From Labrenzia sp. 011 (GTDB lineage: Bacteria > Pseudomonadota > Alphaproteobacteria > Rhizobiales > Stappiaceae), in the NCBI RefSeq assembly GCF_003075075.1, contig NZ_QCYM01000001.1, forward strand, positions 186,001 to 250,000: a stretch of 64,000 nt of DNA. Reading direction: 5' to 3'. A program made the position numbers and the translations under genes. Under the pieces are notes generated by a model that saw nothing but the letters and a program-made list of their open reading frames with translations, had not been told where the DNA came from and searched no databases. Every line of letters begins with the position of its first letter. The first letter of the stretch is position 1. Shown here in pieces: positions 1 through 8,376 of this stretch.

Positions 1-79
1 ATCACTTTCTCCACCGCCTCTGGACAAAGCTCCGGGCACGGGGAAACGAATTAGACAATACAAGGGTCCGCCGTCGCCG

Positions 80-532
80 ATGACCACCGAAGTCGTCTTT
101 TATCATCTGCTGCACAAACCGCTTGAGATGGCGCTGCCGCAGCTGCTGCTGAAATGCCTGGAGCGGGACTGGAAGGTCGTGGTGCAGACCGGAACGGAAG
201 AGCGCTGCAACGCGCTCGATGCCCATTTGTGGACCTTCTCCGACGACAGTTTCCTGCCGCATGGCACCAGGGCCGATGGCCACGGGGAGCATCAGCCGAT
301 CTACCTGACGGCGGAGCAGGACAATCCCAACAGCGCGGATGTCCGCTTTCTGGTGGACCGGGCGCCGCCGCCGCCGCTGGCGTCCTACACGAGAGCCATC
401 TACATGTTCGACGGCAACGACCAGGACGCCGTGCAGGAAGCCCGGATGCGCTGGAAGGAAGCCAAGGACGAGGGGTTCGAGATCGCCTACTGGCAGCAGA
501 CAGAGACGGGCGGCTGGGAGAAGAAGGCCTGA
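80..532 (+). CDS. holC: DNA polymerase III chi subunit
   Basis: A 150-residue protein of the usual chi length. It opens with the family's EVVFYHLLHKPLE start, then a short LLLKCLERDWKVVVQTG stretch, and keeps the DALLW-like segment as DAHLWTFSDDSFLPHG and the conserved MFDGND motif near residue 110. Chi belongs to the clamp-loader complex and binds the SSB C-terminus; in alphaproteobacteria a psi partner is usually not recognisable. The next gene (rhodanese) starts 28 bp downstream on the same strand, so the two are probably cotranscribed. The upstream neighbour lies outside the window. The identification is firm. Confidence 0.93.
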   Translation: MTTEVVFYHLLHKPLEMALPQLLLKCLERDWKVVVQTGTEERCNALDAHLWTFSDDSFLPHGTRADGHGEHQPIYLTAEQDNPNSADVRFLVDRAPPPPLASYTRAIYMFDGNDQDAVQEARMRWKEAKDEGFEIAYWQQTETGGWEKKA

Positions 533-560
533 TGCCGGCACGGCAATCGGAAAGGACAAT

Positions 561-953
561 ATGAAAAAGCTGAAACTGTCATCGAAAGACCTGCTCGCGG
601 CGGCAAAGGCCCGGATCGAGGAAGTCGATACCCGCGACGCGATTGCCCTGGCCGGCGACCCCGATGTGGTGTTTGTGGATCTTCGCGATGTGCGTGAGCG
701 GCAACGCTCGGGCTTCATACCCGGCAGCTTCCACTGTCCGCGGGGCATGGTCGAATTCTGGGTGGATCCGGAGAGTCCGTATTTCAAGGAGATCTTCGCC
801 GAAGACAGGCGTTTCATCTTCCATTGCGCCTCCGGCTGGCGCTCGGCCCTGACCGTGGCGACGCTCCGGGACATGGGCTTCGAGGCAGCCCATCTGAAGG
901 ACGGTTTCACCGACTGGGTGGAACAGGGCGGACCGGTGGAACGGAAAGACTGA
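561..953 (+). CDS. Rhodanese-like domain protein
   Basis: A single-domain rhodanese of 130 residues. It has the FVDLRDVRER motif at 38-47 (Asp40 begins the usual D-x-R signature) and the active-site loop FHCASGWRS with catalytic Cys89, followed by the DGFTDWVEQGGPV C-terminus typical of sulfurtransferases. Probably a cytoplasmic thiosulfate/persulfide sulfurtransferase; the sulfur acceptor cannot be inferred. The in-frame ATG at 561 fits the domain start, whereas the upstream open frame encodes no domain sequence. It ends 1 bp before the end of the convergent HAD gene, leaving no room for a terminator between them. Confidence 0.88.
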   Translation: MKKLKLSSKDLLAAAKARIEEVDTRDAIALAGDPDVVFVDLRDVRERQRSGFIPGSFHCPRGMVEFWVDPESPYFKEIFAEDRRFIFHCASGWRSALTVATLRDMGFEAAHLKDGFTDWVEQGGPVERKD

Positions 954-954
954 G

Positions 955-1656
955 CTAACCGAGCCGGGCCAGAAGCTGCGGCACCTTGCCGATATGGTCG
1001 ATCCGGTGGAACCTGTCCGCGCCCTGCGGCTCGGCCGCTTCGTCCCGGGTCCAGGTGGCGTGATAGGGCACATGGGCGCCGAAGGCCCCGGCCTCCAGGG
1101 CCGGCAGGATGTCGGACTTGAGCGAATTGCCGATCATCATGGCCTCGGCCGGTCCGCTGCCGTGGCGGGAAAACAGGGTGCGGTAGGTCGGAACACTTTT
1201 CTCCGCAACGATCTCCACCGCGTCGAACCAGGCGTCGAGCCCGGATGCGGTGACCTTGCGCTGCTGATCGAACAGGTCACCCTCGGTGATCAGCACGAGC
1301 CGGTATGCGCCCCTGAGCGTCTTCAGGGTTTCCTCCACATGGGGCAGGGGAGCTACCGGCCGGGAAAGCATGTCGCGTCCGGCTTCGAGAATTTCCGCGA
1401 TCACGTCGGCGGGCACCTTGCCGGAAGTCACCTCGATGGCCGTTTCGATCATCGAAAGGGTGAAGCCTCTGACGCCATGGCCGTAGTGCAGCCCATTGCG
1501 CCTTTGCGCCGCCAGTAGATGCTCTTCCAGCGGAAGCCTGTCGGTGTAATCGGTGAGCAGAGAGACAAACCGGTCTTCCGTCAGGCGGAAATCGTGCGCG
1601 TCATGCCACAGGGTATCGTCCGCATCGAAGCCGAGAGTGGTGATGTTCGGCGGCAT
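955..1656 (-). CDS. HAD family hydrolase (YjjG-like phosphatase)
   Basis: A 233-residue haloacid-dehalogenase hydrolase. Motif I is FDADDTLWHD (nucleophile Asp11, acid Asp13), motif II contains the Thr of LVLITEGD, a Lys sits in AEKSVPTY, and motif IV is the GNSLKSD loop. The helical cap lies between motifs I and II, as in subfamily I phosphatases such as YjjG, so a nucleotide or small phosphometabolite substrate is likely but unproven. I start at the ATG at 1656 because GGAGGG sits 7 nt before it; an ATG seven codons further upstream lacks such a site. Convergent with the rhodanese gene. Confidence 0.82.
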   Translation of the reverse strand: MPPNITTLGFDADDTLWHDAHDFRLTEDRFVSLLTDYTDRLPLEEHLLAAQRRNGLHYGHGVRGFTLSMIETAIEVTSGKVPADVIAEILEAGRDMLSRPVAPLPHVEETLKTLRGAYRLVLITEGDLFDQQRKVTASGLDAWFDAVEIVAEKSVPTYRTLFSRHGSGPAEAMMIGNSLKSDILPALEAGAFGAHVPYHATWTRDEAAEPQGADRFHRIDHIGKVPQLLARLG

Positions 1657-1737
1657 TTCATGCCCTCCAGGGTTCATTGTTCCTGATGGTCTGCGTCCGC
1701 TAACGGGGACCGGGCCTGAAAGACGCCGGTCCCGTCG

Positions 1738-3624
1738 TCACACGGCTTCCTCCAGTTGGGAGGACAGTTCCAGCCACTCTTCTTCCATCTTGCCCAGCTT
1801 CTTTTCGCAAAAGGCCCGTTCCTTGGCGAACTTGGCGGCTCGTTCCGGATCGAGCGCGAAAAACGCCGGATCGGCGAGAGCCTTGTCCAGCTTGGCGATC
1901 TTTTCCTGAAGCCGCGCGATTTCCTTTTCGGCGACCGCGATTTTCAGCTTCAGCGGCTTCAGCAGGCTGCGTCTTTCCGCCGATCCCCGGCGCTTCTCCT
2001 GCGCGGAGGCCTTGTCGGCCTCTTCGGCTGCCGCCTTTTCGCGGGCCTTGCGGGCCGCCTCGGGTCCCTGCAGGATCAGGCGGCGGTAATCTTCCATGTC
2101 GCCGTCGTAAGCTTCAACCTTGCCGTTGGCCACCAGCCACAGCCGGTCGGCGCAGGCTTCCACCAGATGCCGGTCATGGCTGATCAGGACCACGGCGCCC
2201 TGAAATTCGTTGAGCGCCATCACCAGCGCTTCCCGGCTGTCGATATCCAGGTGGTTGGTCGGTTCATCGAGGATCAGCAGATGCGGGCCGTCAAACGTGG
2301 CAAGGCCAAGAAGCAGCCGTGCCTTCTCGCCGCCGGACAGGTCCTTGGCCGGGGTGTCCATCCGGTCCGTCGGCAGGCCGAAGCGGGCAACGCGCGCCCG
2401 CACCTTGGCTTCCGGTGCCCCGGGCATCAGGGCACGCACATGGGCCACCGCGTTTTCCGCCGGTTTCAGTTCGTCCAGCTGGTGCTGGGCGAAAAAGGCG
2501 ATCTTCAGTTTGGAGGCTCTGGCGATCTCGCCGGTCATCGCGCCGAGCCGGCCGGAGATCAGTTTGGCGAATGTCGACTTGCCGTTGCCGTTGGCCCCCA
2601 GCAGGGCGATCCGGTCGTCCGTGTCGATATTCAGCGTCAGCTTGGAGAGAATTTTCGTCTCCCCATAGCCGGTCGACACGTCCTCGAGCTTCAGGATCGG
2701 CGGAGCAAGCTGCTGTTCGGGATTGGGAAAATGGATCGGCTTGCTGCTTCCCTCGGTCAGGGCCGAAATCGGCTGCATCTTTTCCAGCATCTTCAGCCGC
2801 GACTGCGCCTGCCGGGCCTTGCTGGCCTTGTAGCGGAACCGGTCGACGAAGGCCTGCATGTGCTTGCGCTGGGCGTCCTGCTTTTCCTTGGCTTTTCCGG
2901 CAAGGATCAACGCTTCGCGCCGCTGACGGTCGAAACTGTCGTAGCCGCCCGTATAATAGGTCAGCTTGCCGCCTTCCAGATGCACGATGCTGTCGACCGC
3001 ATTGTTGAGAAGATCCCGGTCATGCGAGATCAGCAGCACCTGATGCGGATAGCGGGCAACATAGTTTTCCAGCCAGAGCGTGCCTTCCAGATCGAGATAG
3101 TTGGTCGGCTCGTCGAGCAGCAGCAGGTCCGGCTCGGAAAACAGCACGGCCGCCAGGGCGACGCGCATGCGCCAGCCGCCGGAAAAGGACGAGCAGGGCC
3201 TTTGCTGGGCCTCCGCATCGAAGCCGAGGCCCGACAGGATGGTGCCTGCACGCGCTTCCGCGGTATGCGCGCCGATGTCGGCAAGGCGGGTGTGGATCTC
3301 CGCGATCCTGTGCGGATCGGTTTCCGTCTCGGCCTCCGCGAGAAGGCGGCTGCGCTCCTTGTCGGCGGCCAGGACCACTTCCATCAACGTTTCTTCGGTC
3401 CCGGGCGCCTCCTGGGCAACCTGGCCGATACGGGCGCGCTTGGGGATCTGCACCGAACCGGTTTCGGTCGAAAGATCGCCGGTGATGATCTTGAAAAGGG
3501 TGGATTTGCCCGCACCATTGCGCCCCACGAGACCTGTCTTGGCCTTGCCGGGCAGCGTGACGCTGGCGTTTTCGATCAGGAGGCGATCCCCGATCCTGTA
3601 GGTAACATCTGTAATTTGCAACAT
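1738..3624 (-). CDS. ABC-F family ATPase (YheS/Uup-like)
   Basis: Two ABC ATPase domains in one 628-residue chain without membrane segments, which is the ABC-F layout. Walker A1 is GRNGAGKST at 34-42, the first signature is FSGGWRMRVALA and the first Walker B LLLLDEPTNYLD. The second half has GANGNGKST, LSGGEKARLLLGLA and LLILDEPTNHLD. The basic, helical interdomain linker (around KASKARQAQSRLKMLEKM) is the P-site tRNA interaction motif region, and a charged coiled coil ends the protein. ABC-F proteins act on ribosomes or in DNA/envelope stress; length and coiled coil resemble YheS. The upstream open frame (to 3798) lacks family sequence, so the ATG at 3624 is preferred although no strong Shine-Dalgarno is seen. 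Confidence 0.9.
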   Translation of the reverse strand: MLQITDVTYRIGDRLLIENASVTLPGKAKTGLVGRNGAGKSTLFKIITGDLSTETGSVQIPKRARIGQVAQEAPGTEETLMEVVLAADKERSRLLAEAETETDPHRIAEIHTRLADIGAHTAEARAGTILSGLGFDAEAQQRPCSSFSGGWRMRVALAAVLFSEPDLLLLDEPTNYLDLEGTLWLENYVARYPHQVLLISHDRDLLNNAVDSIVHLEGGKLTYYTGGYDSFDRQRREALILAGKAKEKQDAQRKHMQAFVDRFRYKASKARQAQSRLKMLEKMQPISALTEGSSKPIHFPNPEQQLAPPILKLEDVSTGYGETKILSKLTLNIDTDDRIALLGANGNGKSTFAKLISGRLGAMTGEIARASKLKIAFFAQHQLDELKPAENAVAHVRALMPGAPEAKVRARVARFGLPTDRMDTPAKDLSGGEKARLLLGLATFDGPHLLILDEPTNHLDIDSREALVMALNEFQGAVVLISHDRHLVEACADRLWLVANGKVEAYDGDMEDYRRLILQGPEAARKAREKAAAEEADKASAQEKRRGSAERRSLLKPLKLKIAVAEKEIARLQEKIAKLDKALADPAFFALDPERAAKFAKERAFCEKKLGKMEEEWLELSSQLEEAV

Positions 3625-3734
3625 GGCCGGATGTTTGGCGAACCGGGCGTGAGGATGCAAGCGGAAAGCTCGCCATGACCCCATCAAGTCGCAGGCTGTG
3701 GCTTTGCTGCACGAACGGCCGGCAGCCGGAGAGA

Positions 3735-4610
3735 TCATTCCTCCCGCACCAGCATCCCCAGATAAAGGTCGGCAAAGGCGCCGAGCAGTTCGTGGCACAG
3801 CGTGACTTCACGCGCTCCCGGATCCCAGAAGGCATTTTCCACACCGCAGGCGGTCGTCCGGAAGGTGACGTCCGCCGGCAGGTCGTAAAGCGTGTCGAAT
3901 TCCCTGGCCACATCCTCCACCAGTTCGCTTTTTTCCAGAAACTGCGCGAGAATCTTCAGCCCTTCGGGCGCCGGGTCGTGCACGGTCCTTGTTCTGCCGG
4001 CCGGAACATCGCTTTCGCGGATGAAGGGTTCCGTCGCGGCCTGCCAGGAAACGGAGGCTTCTTTATAGGCGAAGGCGCAGGTCTCGATCCGCTCTTCTGG
4101 CAGCCCCAGATCGCGGGCATGGTCCCGGAACGCCTCCTCATCCGCGCCGACCATGAGGCAGAGCATCGTGAAGCCGCGCCGCAGGTCCAGATCGTGTTCG
4201 CCATGGAAGACGAGGGTGTTATTGTTGTCCTCGGCAATCAGAAACCGGCCGATCATGGCATGGGTCAGCAGCAGATCCATATCGTCCGTGTCGGTTTCCA
4301 GCATGGCGATCGTTGCAAGATTGTCGACGGCGTCTTCCTCCCGGCCCAGAACGGGCAGTTCCAGTTGAGAGATCAGCATGTGGCCGCCCTCGTGATAGAG
4401 CGTGTGCAGGGCGTTGCCGGCAACGAACAGCAGAAGTTCCTCGCGGGCCCCGGCGGAAAGCTCCGCCAGCTCTTCTTCCAGGGTGGCGTAAGGGGTTTCG
4501 TTTGCCTGAGCGCCCGTTTGTATCGGCGCGGCTGAAAGGCAGAAAAGGGCGATGGCTGCCCCGCTGACCCTTGTTGCGAGGCGTCCGGATATCGCGGCCA
4601 GTCCTGTCAT
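3735..4610 (-). CDS. DUF4344 putative zinc metallopeptidase, exported
   Basis: A 291-residue protein with an N-terminal signal-like segment (hydrophobic AAIALFCLSAAPI around 18-30, cleavage probably before QANET). It carries a zincin-type HEGGH at 73-77 within HTLYHEGGHMLI. The AEDNNNTLVFHGEHDLDL and C-terminal VTLCHELLGAFADL segments match what I remember of DUF4344. It is presumably periplasmic. HExxH suggests peptidase activity, but I know of no demonstrated substrate for the family. It lies 110 bp upstream of the ABC-F gene on the same strand, which may be cotranscription or simple proximity. Confidence 0.75.
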   Translation of the reverse strand: MTGLAAISGRLATRVSGAAIALFCLSAAPIQTGAQANETPYATLEEELAELSAGAREELLLFVAGNALHTLYHEGGHMLISQLELPVLGREEDAVDNLATIAMLETDTDDMDLLLTHAMIGRFLIAEDNNNTLVFHGEHDLDLRRGFTMLCLMVGADEEAFRDHARDLGLPEERIETCAFAYKEASVSWQAATEPFIRESDVPAGRTRTVHDPAPEGLKILAQFLEKSELVEDVAREFDTLYDLPADVTFRTTACGVENAFWDPGAREVTLCHELLGAFADLYLGMLVREE

Positions 4611-4848
4611 TCGATACGTGATCCGTCTTCAGGGCCGCCGATTTGTTCCGCCGCCGAATGTACAGATTAGGCCGGGGCCGCCGCCAATGCCAGTAAACTC
4701 CGTAAGCGGGGCAGGGCGCCGACACCGGACTGTCATGTGTTCTCCCCCTTGCGGGCCGCGCATGGCCCCGTTATGAAGGCCGCGAAATTCCCGAACGAGC
4801 CGGCCCAGCAGATCCGCCGGGCGCTCCTGAAACGAGAAAGACGAAACC

Positions 4849-5271
4849 ATGGCGATTGAACGTACGTTTTCCATGATCAAGCCGGATGCCACCAAGCGCA
4901 ATCTGACCGGTGCCATCACCGCCAAGCTGGAAGAAGCCGGCCTGCGTGTTGTGGCCTCCAAGCGTGTCTGGATGTCCCTGCGCGAAGCGGAAGCCTTCTA
5001 CGCCGTTCACAAGGAACGCCCGTTCTTCGGCGAGCTGACCGAATTCATGTCCTCCGGCCCGACCGTCGTTCAGGTGCTGGAAGGCGAAAACGCCATCGCC
5101 AAGAACCGTGAAGTCATGGGCGCCACCAATCCGGCTGACGCTGCCGAAGGCACCATCCGCAAGGCCTATGCCCTGTCCATCGGCGAAAATTCCGTACACG
5201 GCTCCGATGCGCCGGAAACGGCTGCCGAGGAAATCGCCTTCTGGTTCGCCGGTGTCGAACTCGTCGGCTAA
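4849..5271 (+). CDS. ndk: Nucleoside diphosphate kinase
   Basis: A 140-residue NDP kinase that moves phosphate from ATP to other NDPs through a phosphohistidine. The start [14 protein letters not shown], the KERPFFGEL and MSSGP segments, the [13 protein letters not shown] loop and the active site NSVHGSD with His117 are all canonical. It begins 14 nt after a GAGAAAG Shine-Dalgarno and is followed by a strong intrinsic terminator, so it is probably monocistronic. Confidence 0.98.
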   Translation: MAIERTFSMIKPDATKRNLTGAITAKLEEAGLRVVASKRVWMSLREAEAFYAVHKERPFFGELTEFMSSGPTVVQVLEGENAIAKNREVMGATNPADAAEGTIRKAYALSIGENSVHGSDAPETAAEEIAFWFAGVELVG

Positions 5272-5316
5272 GGCTCCCTGCGTTCCGTGGAACGCGGACA
5301 AGCTGCTCTGCCTTGA

Positions 5317-5348
5317 GACCTCCAGCCGGTTCCGGTTGGAGGTCTTTT
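5317..5348 (+). terminator. Rho-independent terminator of ndk
   Basis: A 13-bp stem, GACCTCCAGCCGG paired with CCGGTTGGAGGTC (one G-U pair), has a TT loop and is followed by TTTT. It begins 45 bp after the ndk stop codon. The left arm recurs exactly after the carbonic anhydrase gene at 56150-56162. Confidence 0.88.
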
Positions 5349-5417
5349 CGTCTGCGGACGGTCTTGACAGGCGCTCGCAGGGCGGGAACCTTGCCGGTTC
5401 AATCCGATTGGACCGAG

Positions 5418-7514
5418 ATGACCCAGATCCCTCCCGAAACCGCCTTTTCCGCCTGTCCGCATGACTGTCCGTCCACCTGCGCTCTCGACGTGCATTTCGA
5501 TGCCGACGGCAGGGTCAAGCGCCTCAACGGGGCGCGGGACAACAGCTATACCGCCGGGGTGATCTGCGCCAAGGTCGCCCGCTACGCGGAGCGGCTCTAT
5601 CATCCCGACCGCCTGCTGAAACCGCTGCGCCGGGTGGGGGCGAAAGGCGAAGGCAGGTTCGAGGAGATCTCCTGGGACAGCGCCCTCGACCTGATTGCCG
5701 AAAGATTCCTGTCTGCCGAGGCCGAATTCGGCGCGGAAAGCGTCTGGCCCTATCACTATGCCGGCACGATGGGACTGGTGCAGCGTGACAGCATTCACCG
5801 CCTGCGCCACGCCAAGGGCTATTCGCGCCAGTTCGACAGCATCTGCACCAACCCGGCCTGGACCGGTTACGTGGCAGGAACGGGACGGCTGGCCGGACCC
5901 GATCCACGCGAGATGGCGCTCTCCGACCAGATCGTTATCTGGGGCACCAACCCGGTGGCAACCCAGGTCAACGTCATGACCCATGCGATTTCGGCGCGCA
6001 AGAAACGTGGCGCGCGGATCATCGTCGTCGATGTCTATCGGACAGAAACGATGAAACAGGCCGACATCGGTCTCATCGTGAAGCCGGGCACCGATGCGGC
6101 GCTTGCCTGCGCGATCATGCATGTGCTCTTCCGCGACGGTTTCGCAGACCGGGACTATCTGGAAAACTTCACCGACTGCCCGGCCGAGCTGGAAGCCCAT
6201 CTCCGGTCCAGAACGCCGGAATGGGCGGCCGGGATCACCGGGCTTGAGGCTGCCCGCATCGAGGAAGCCGCCCGGCTGATCGGCGAAGTGAAGAGAACCT
6301 ACTTCCGTCTGGGCTACGGCTTTACCCGCTCGCGCAATGGCGTTGTCTCGATGCACGCCGCCAGTTCCATCGCTGCGGTCACCGGCGCCTGGCAATACGA
6401 GGGCGGCGGCGCCTTTCACAACAATGGCGCCATCTATGAGCTCGACAAGGAGATGATCGAGGCCGGTTCGCTGAAGGACCCTGCCGTGCGCGCCCTCGAC
6501 CAGTGCCTGATCGGCCGCATCCTGACCGGAGATGAAACCGCCTTGCTCGGCGGCCCGCCGGTCAAGGCGATGCTGATCCAGAACACCAATCCGGTGTCGG
6601 TCGCCCCGGAGCAGGATCTGGTCAAACAGGGTTTCGCCCGCGAGGATCTGTTCACCGTGGTCCACGAGCAGTTCCTGACCGAAACGGCAAAAATGGCCGA
6701 CATCGTCCTGCCGGCTACCCAGTTTCTCGAACATGACGACATCTACAAGGGCGGCGGACACCAGTATCTGATGCTGGGGCCGAAGGCCGTCGAGCCGCCG
6801 ACGGGGCCTCGCGAGAATATTTTTGTTATCAACGAGATCGCCCGGCGCGTTGAATCAAAACCTCACCCGGGGTTCGATATGGGCGCGCGCGACCAGATCG
6901 CCTGGATGCTGGCAAGTTCCGGTTACGGAACGCTCGAGGATCTGGAGGCGGGAAAATGGATCGACCTGCAGCCGGATTTCGAGACCGCGCATTATCTGAA
7001 GGGCTTCGGCCATGCGGACGGCCGGTTCCATTTCAGGCCGGACTGGGGTCGCTCCGCCGCGCCCAACAAGCCGGAGGGCGAGCCTTTCGGCCCCTGGCAA
7101 ACGATGCCGGAACTGCCCGATCAGTGGAACAGCATCGAAGGGGCCGACGAACAGCATCCCTTCCGCCTGGTGACCGCTCCGGCGCGCTCCTTCCTCAATT
7201 CGACCTTCAACGAGACGGACAGCTCTCGGAAAAAGGAAGGCCGGCCGGAAGTCTGGCTGCGCCCGGACGATGCCGCCCGCTTCGGCATCGGCGACGGGGT
7301 AAAGGTGAAGATGGGCAGCCGGCGCGGTGTGGTGACACTGCATGCGCGTCTCGTGGACACACTCGCTCCGGGAACCGTGATTTCCGAAGGCATCTGGCCC
7401 AACGAGGCCTTCGAGGATGGCAAGGGCATCAATACGCTCACCGGCGCCGACCAGGTCGCTCCCTATGGCGGTGCGGCGTTTCACGACACGGCAGTGTGGG
7501 TGAGGGCGGTTTAG
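5418..7514 (+). CDS. Molybdopterin oxidoreductase, [4Fe-4S]-containing, cytoplasmic
   Basis: A 698-residue member of the DMSO reductase/formate dehydrogenase superfamily. Residues 13-50 hold the cluster motif C-x3-C-x3-C-x28-C (Cys13, 17, 21, 50). MGD-binding segments follow, such as VIWGTNPVATQVN, IIVVDVYRTETMKQADI and LIQNTNPVSVAPEQ, with the C-terminal beta-barrel near residues 590-698 ending VAPYGGAAFHDTAVWV. A Cys in DSICTNPAW may be the Mo ligand (inference). There is no Tat signal, so it works in the cytoplasm, and no adjacent Fe-S or membrane subunit gene is present. Substrate unknown. The ATG at 5418 is used because family sequence begins there. Confidence 0.85.
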   Translation: MTQIPPETAFSACPHDCPSTCALDVHFDADGRVKRLNGARDNSYTAGVICAKVARYAERLYHPDRLLKPLRRVGAKGEGRFEEISWDSALDLIAERFLSAEAEFGAESVWPYHYAGTMGLVQRDSIHRLRHAKGYSRQFDSICTNPAWTGYVAGTGRLAGPDPREMALSDQIVIWGTNPVATQVNVMTHAISARKKRGARIIVVDVYRTETMKQADIGLIVKPGTDAALACAIMHVLFRDGFADRDYLENFTDCPAELEAHLRSRTPEWAAGITGLEAARIEEAARLIGEVKRTYFRLGYGFTRSRNGVVSMHAASSIAAVTGAWQYEGGGAFHNNGAIYELDKEMIEAGSLKDPAVRALDQCLIGRILTGDETALLGGPPVKAMLIQNTNPVSVAPEQDLVKQGFAREDLFTVVHEQFLTETAKMADIVLPATQFLEHDDIYKGGGHQYLMLGPKAVEPPTGPRENIFVINEIARRVESKPHPGFDMGARDQIAWMLASSGYGTLEDLEAGKWIDLQPDFETAHYLKGFGHADGRFHFRPDWGRSAAPNKPEGEPFGPWQTMPELPDQWNSIEGADEQHPFRLVTAPARSFLNSTFNETDSSRKKEGRPEVWLRPDDAARFGIGDGVKVKMGSRRGVVTLHARLVDTLAPGTVISEGIWPNEAFEDGKGINTLTGADQVAPYGGAAFHDTAVWVRAV

Positions 7515-7820
7515 CGCGCGGGCAGATGAAAGACGAGATCGCGGCGGACATGACAAGCCAACTGCGCCCGGGAAAGGCCAGGGCCATCCCCTTTGCGCAG
7601 GATGTTGCCGAAGTCATTGCTGTCATTGTTTCTGGTGAGCGAACGGCGCGGCCGAGCCCCGCCCGCACGGTTGTCCTTCCGCACGCAGTGCGATGATTGC
7701 TCTTGCCTCGGGCGCCTTCCTGCATCCATCAATCCGCTTGAACGCGACATGCTCTACCCGTGGCAATGGCACCACGTTGCGGGGGGAGTGGAGCTGCAAG
7801 CGGGACAGGATTGCCTGCCG
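7515..7820. other. Non-coding gap, nothing recognised
   Basis: 306 bp between the convergent molybdopterin oxidoreductase and DUF983 genes. Short open frames exist on both strands, but none has a recognisable domain or a convincing ribosome binding site. No tRNA, terminator with a T-run, or repeat was seen. Confidence 0.4.
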
Positions 7821-8228
7821 TCAGCGCTTGCCTTCGGAGACGGGATCGTCCGCGGTCACCAGCCGGCCTTCTTCCGCCTTGTAGAAATACTGGCTTGCCA
7901 CCAGCCAGCCCTTGAGCGGCCTGAGCAAGGGGATGCAGGTCAGCAGGATCAGCGGCAGGGTGGTCACCAGATGAACCCAATAGGGCGCGGTGAAGACGAT
8001 TTCGAGCCAGATGGCGAAGGCCACCGCCGGTATGCAGCCAAAGCAGATCACGAAGAAGGCGGGGCCGTCGGCCGGATCTGCAAAACTGAGGTCGAGGTCG
8101 CAATGGTCGCATTTGGGCTTGAGTTTCAGAAATCCGTCGAAAATGCTGCCTTCGCCGCAGCGCGGGCAACGGCCCTTGATGCCGGTCTGGATCGGCGGAA
8201 CTGTCGGCCAGCTTTGCTGCGTGGTCAT
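7821..8228 (-). CDS. DUF983 family membrane protein
   Basis: A 135-residue protein with an N-terminal zinc-ribbon-like pair of motifs, CPRCGEG and CDHCDLDL. These are followed by the DUF983 hallmark SFADPADGPAFFVICFG, which runs into two membrane helices (roughly residues 58-80 and 86-106). The function of DUF983 proteins is not established. The 148 bp upstream contain a TTGACTGCATATATT element closely similar to one in the MocR gene promoter (see findings), so it may be regulated by that neighbour. Confidence 0.82.
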   Translation of the reverse strand: MTTQQSWPTVPPIQTGIKGRCPRCGEGSIFDGFLKLKPKCDHCDLDLSFADPADGPAFFVICFGCIPAVAFAIWLEIVFTAPYWVHLVTTLPLILLTCIPLLRPLKGWLVASQYFYKAEEGRLVTADDPVSEGKR

Positions 8229-8288
8229 GGAACGCTCCTTCCTGCTGGGGCGGGGCCGCGTAAGCGGTCCGTCAATGATCCTGCCAAT

Positions 8289-8332
8289 GGAATTGACAGG
8301 AAATATATGCAGTCAAAATCGTTCCGAATGGC
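8289..8332 (-). promoter_or_regulatory. Candidate operator region upstream of the DUF983 gene
   Basis: On the minus strand this stretch contains ATTGACTG, then TTGACTGCATATATT, then CTGTCAATT. The same elements, in the same order (TTGACTGTATATTAT then CTGTCAG and GTCAATT), occur between 9800 and 9844 beside the MocR gene. That MocR binds here is inference from the similarity alone. Confidence 0.35.
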
Positions 8333-8376
8333 AGTCAATGCAAGGTTTTTACCTGCGGCAAATTCGCGGACAGCTT

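Noticed and set aside
1756-3678. A 640-codon frame antisense to the ABC-F gene
   Set aside because: Composition-driven shadow; the minus-strand gene has complete Walker and signature motifs.
5268-6761. A 497-codon frame antisense to the molybdopterin oxidoreductase
   Set aside because: The plus strand has a fully conserved molybdopterin enzyme; the antisense translation has no family pattern.
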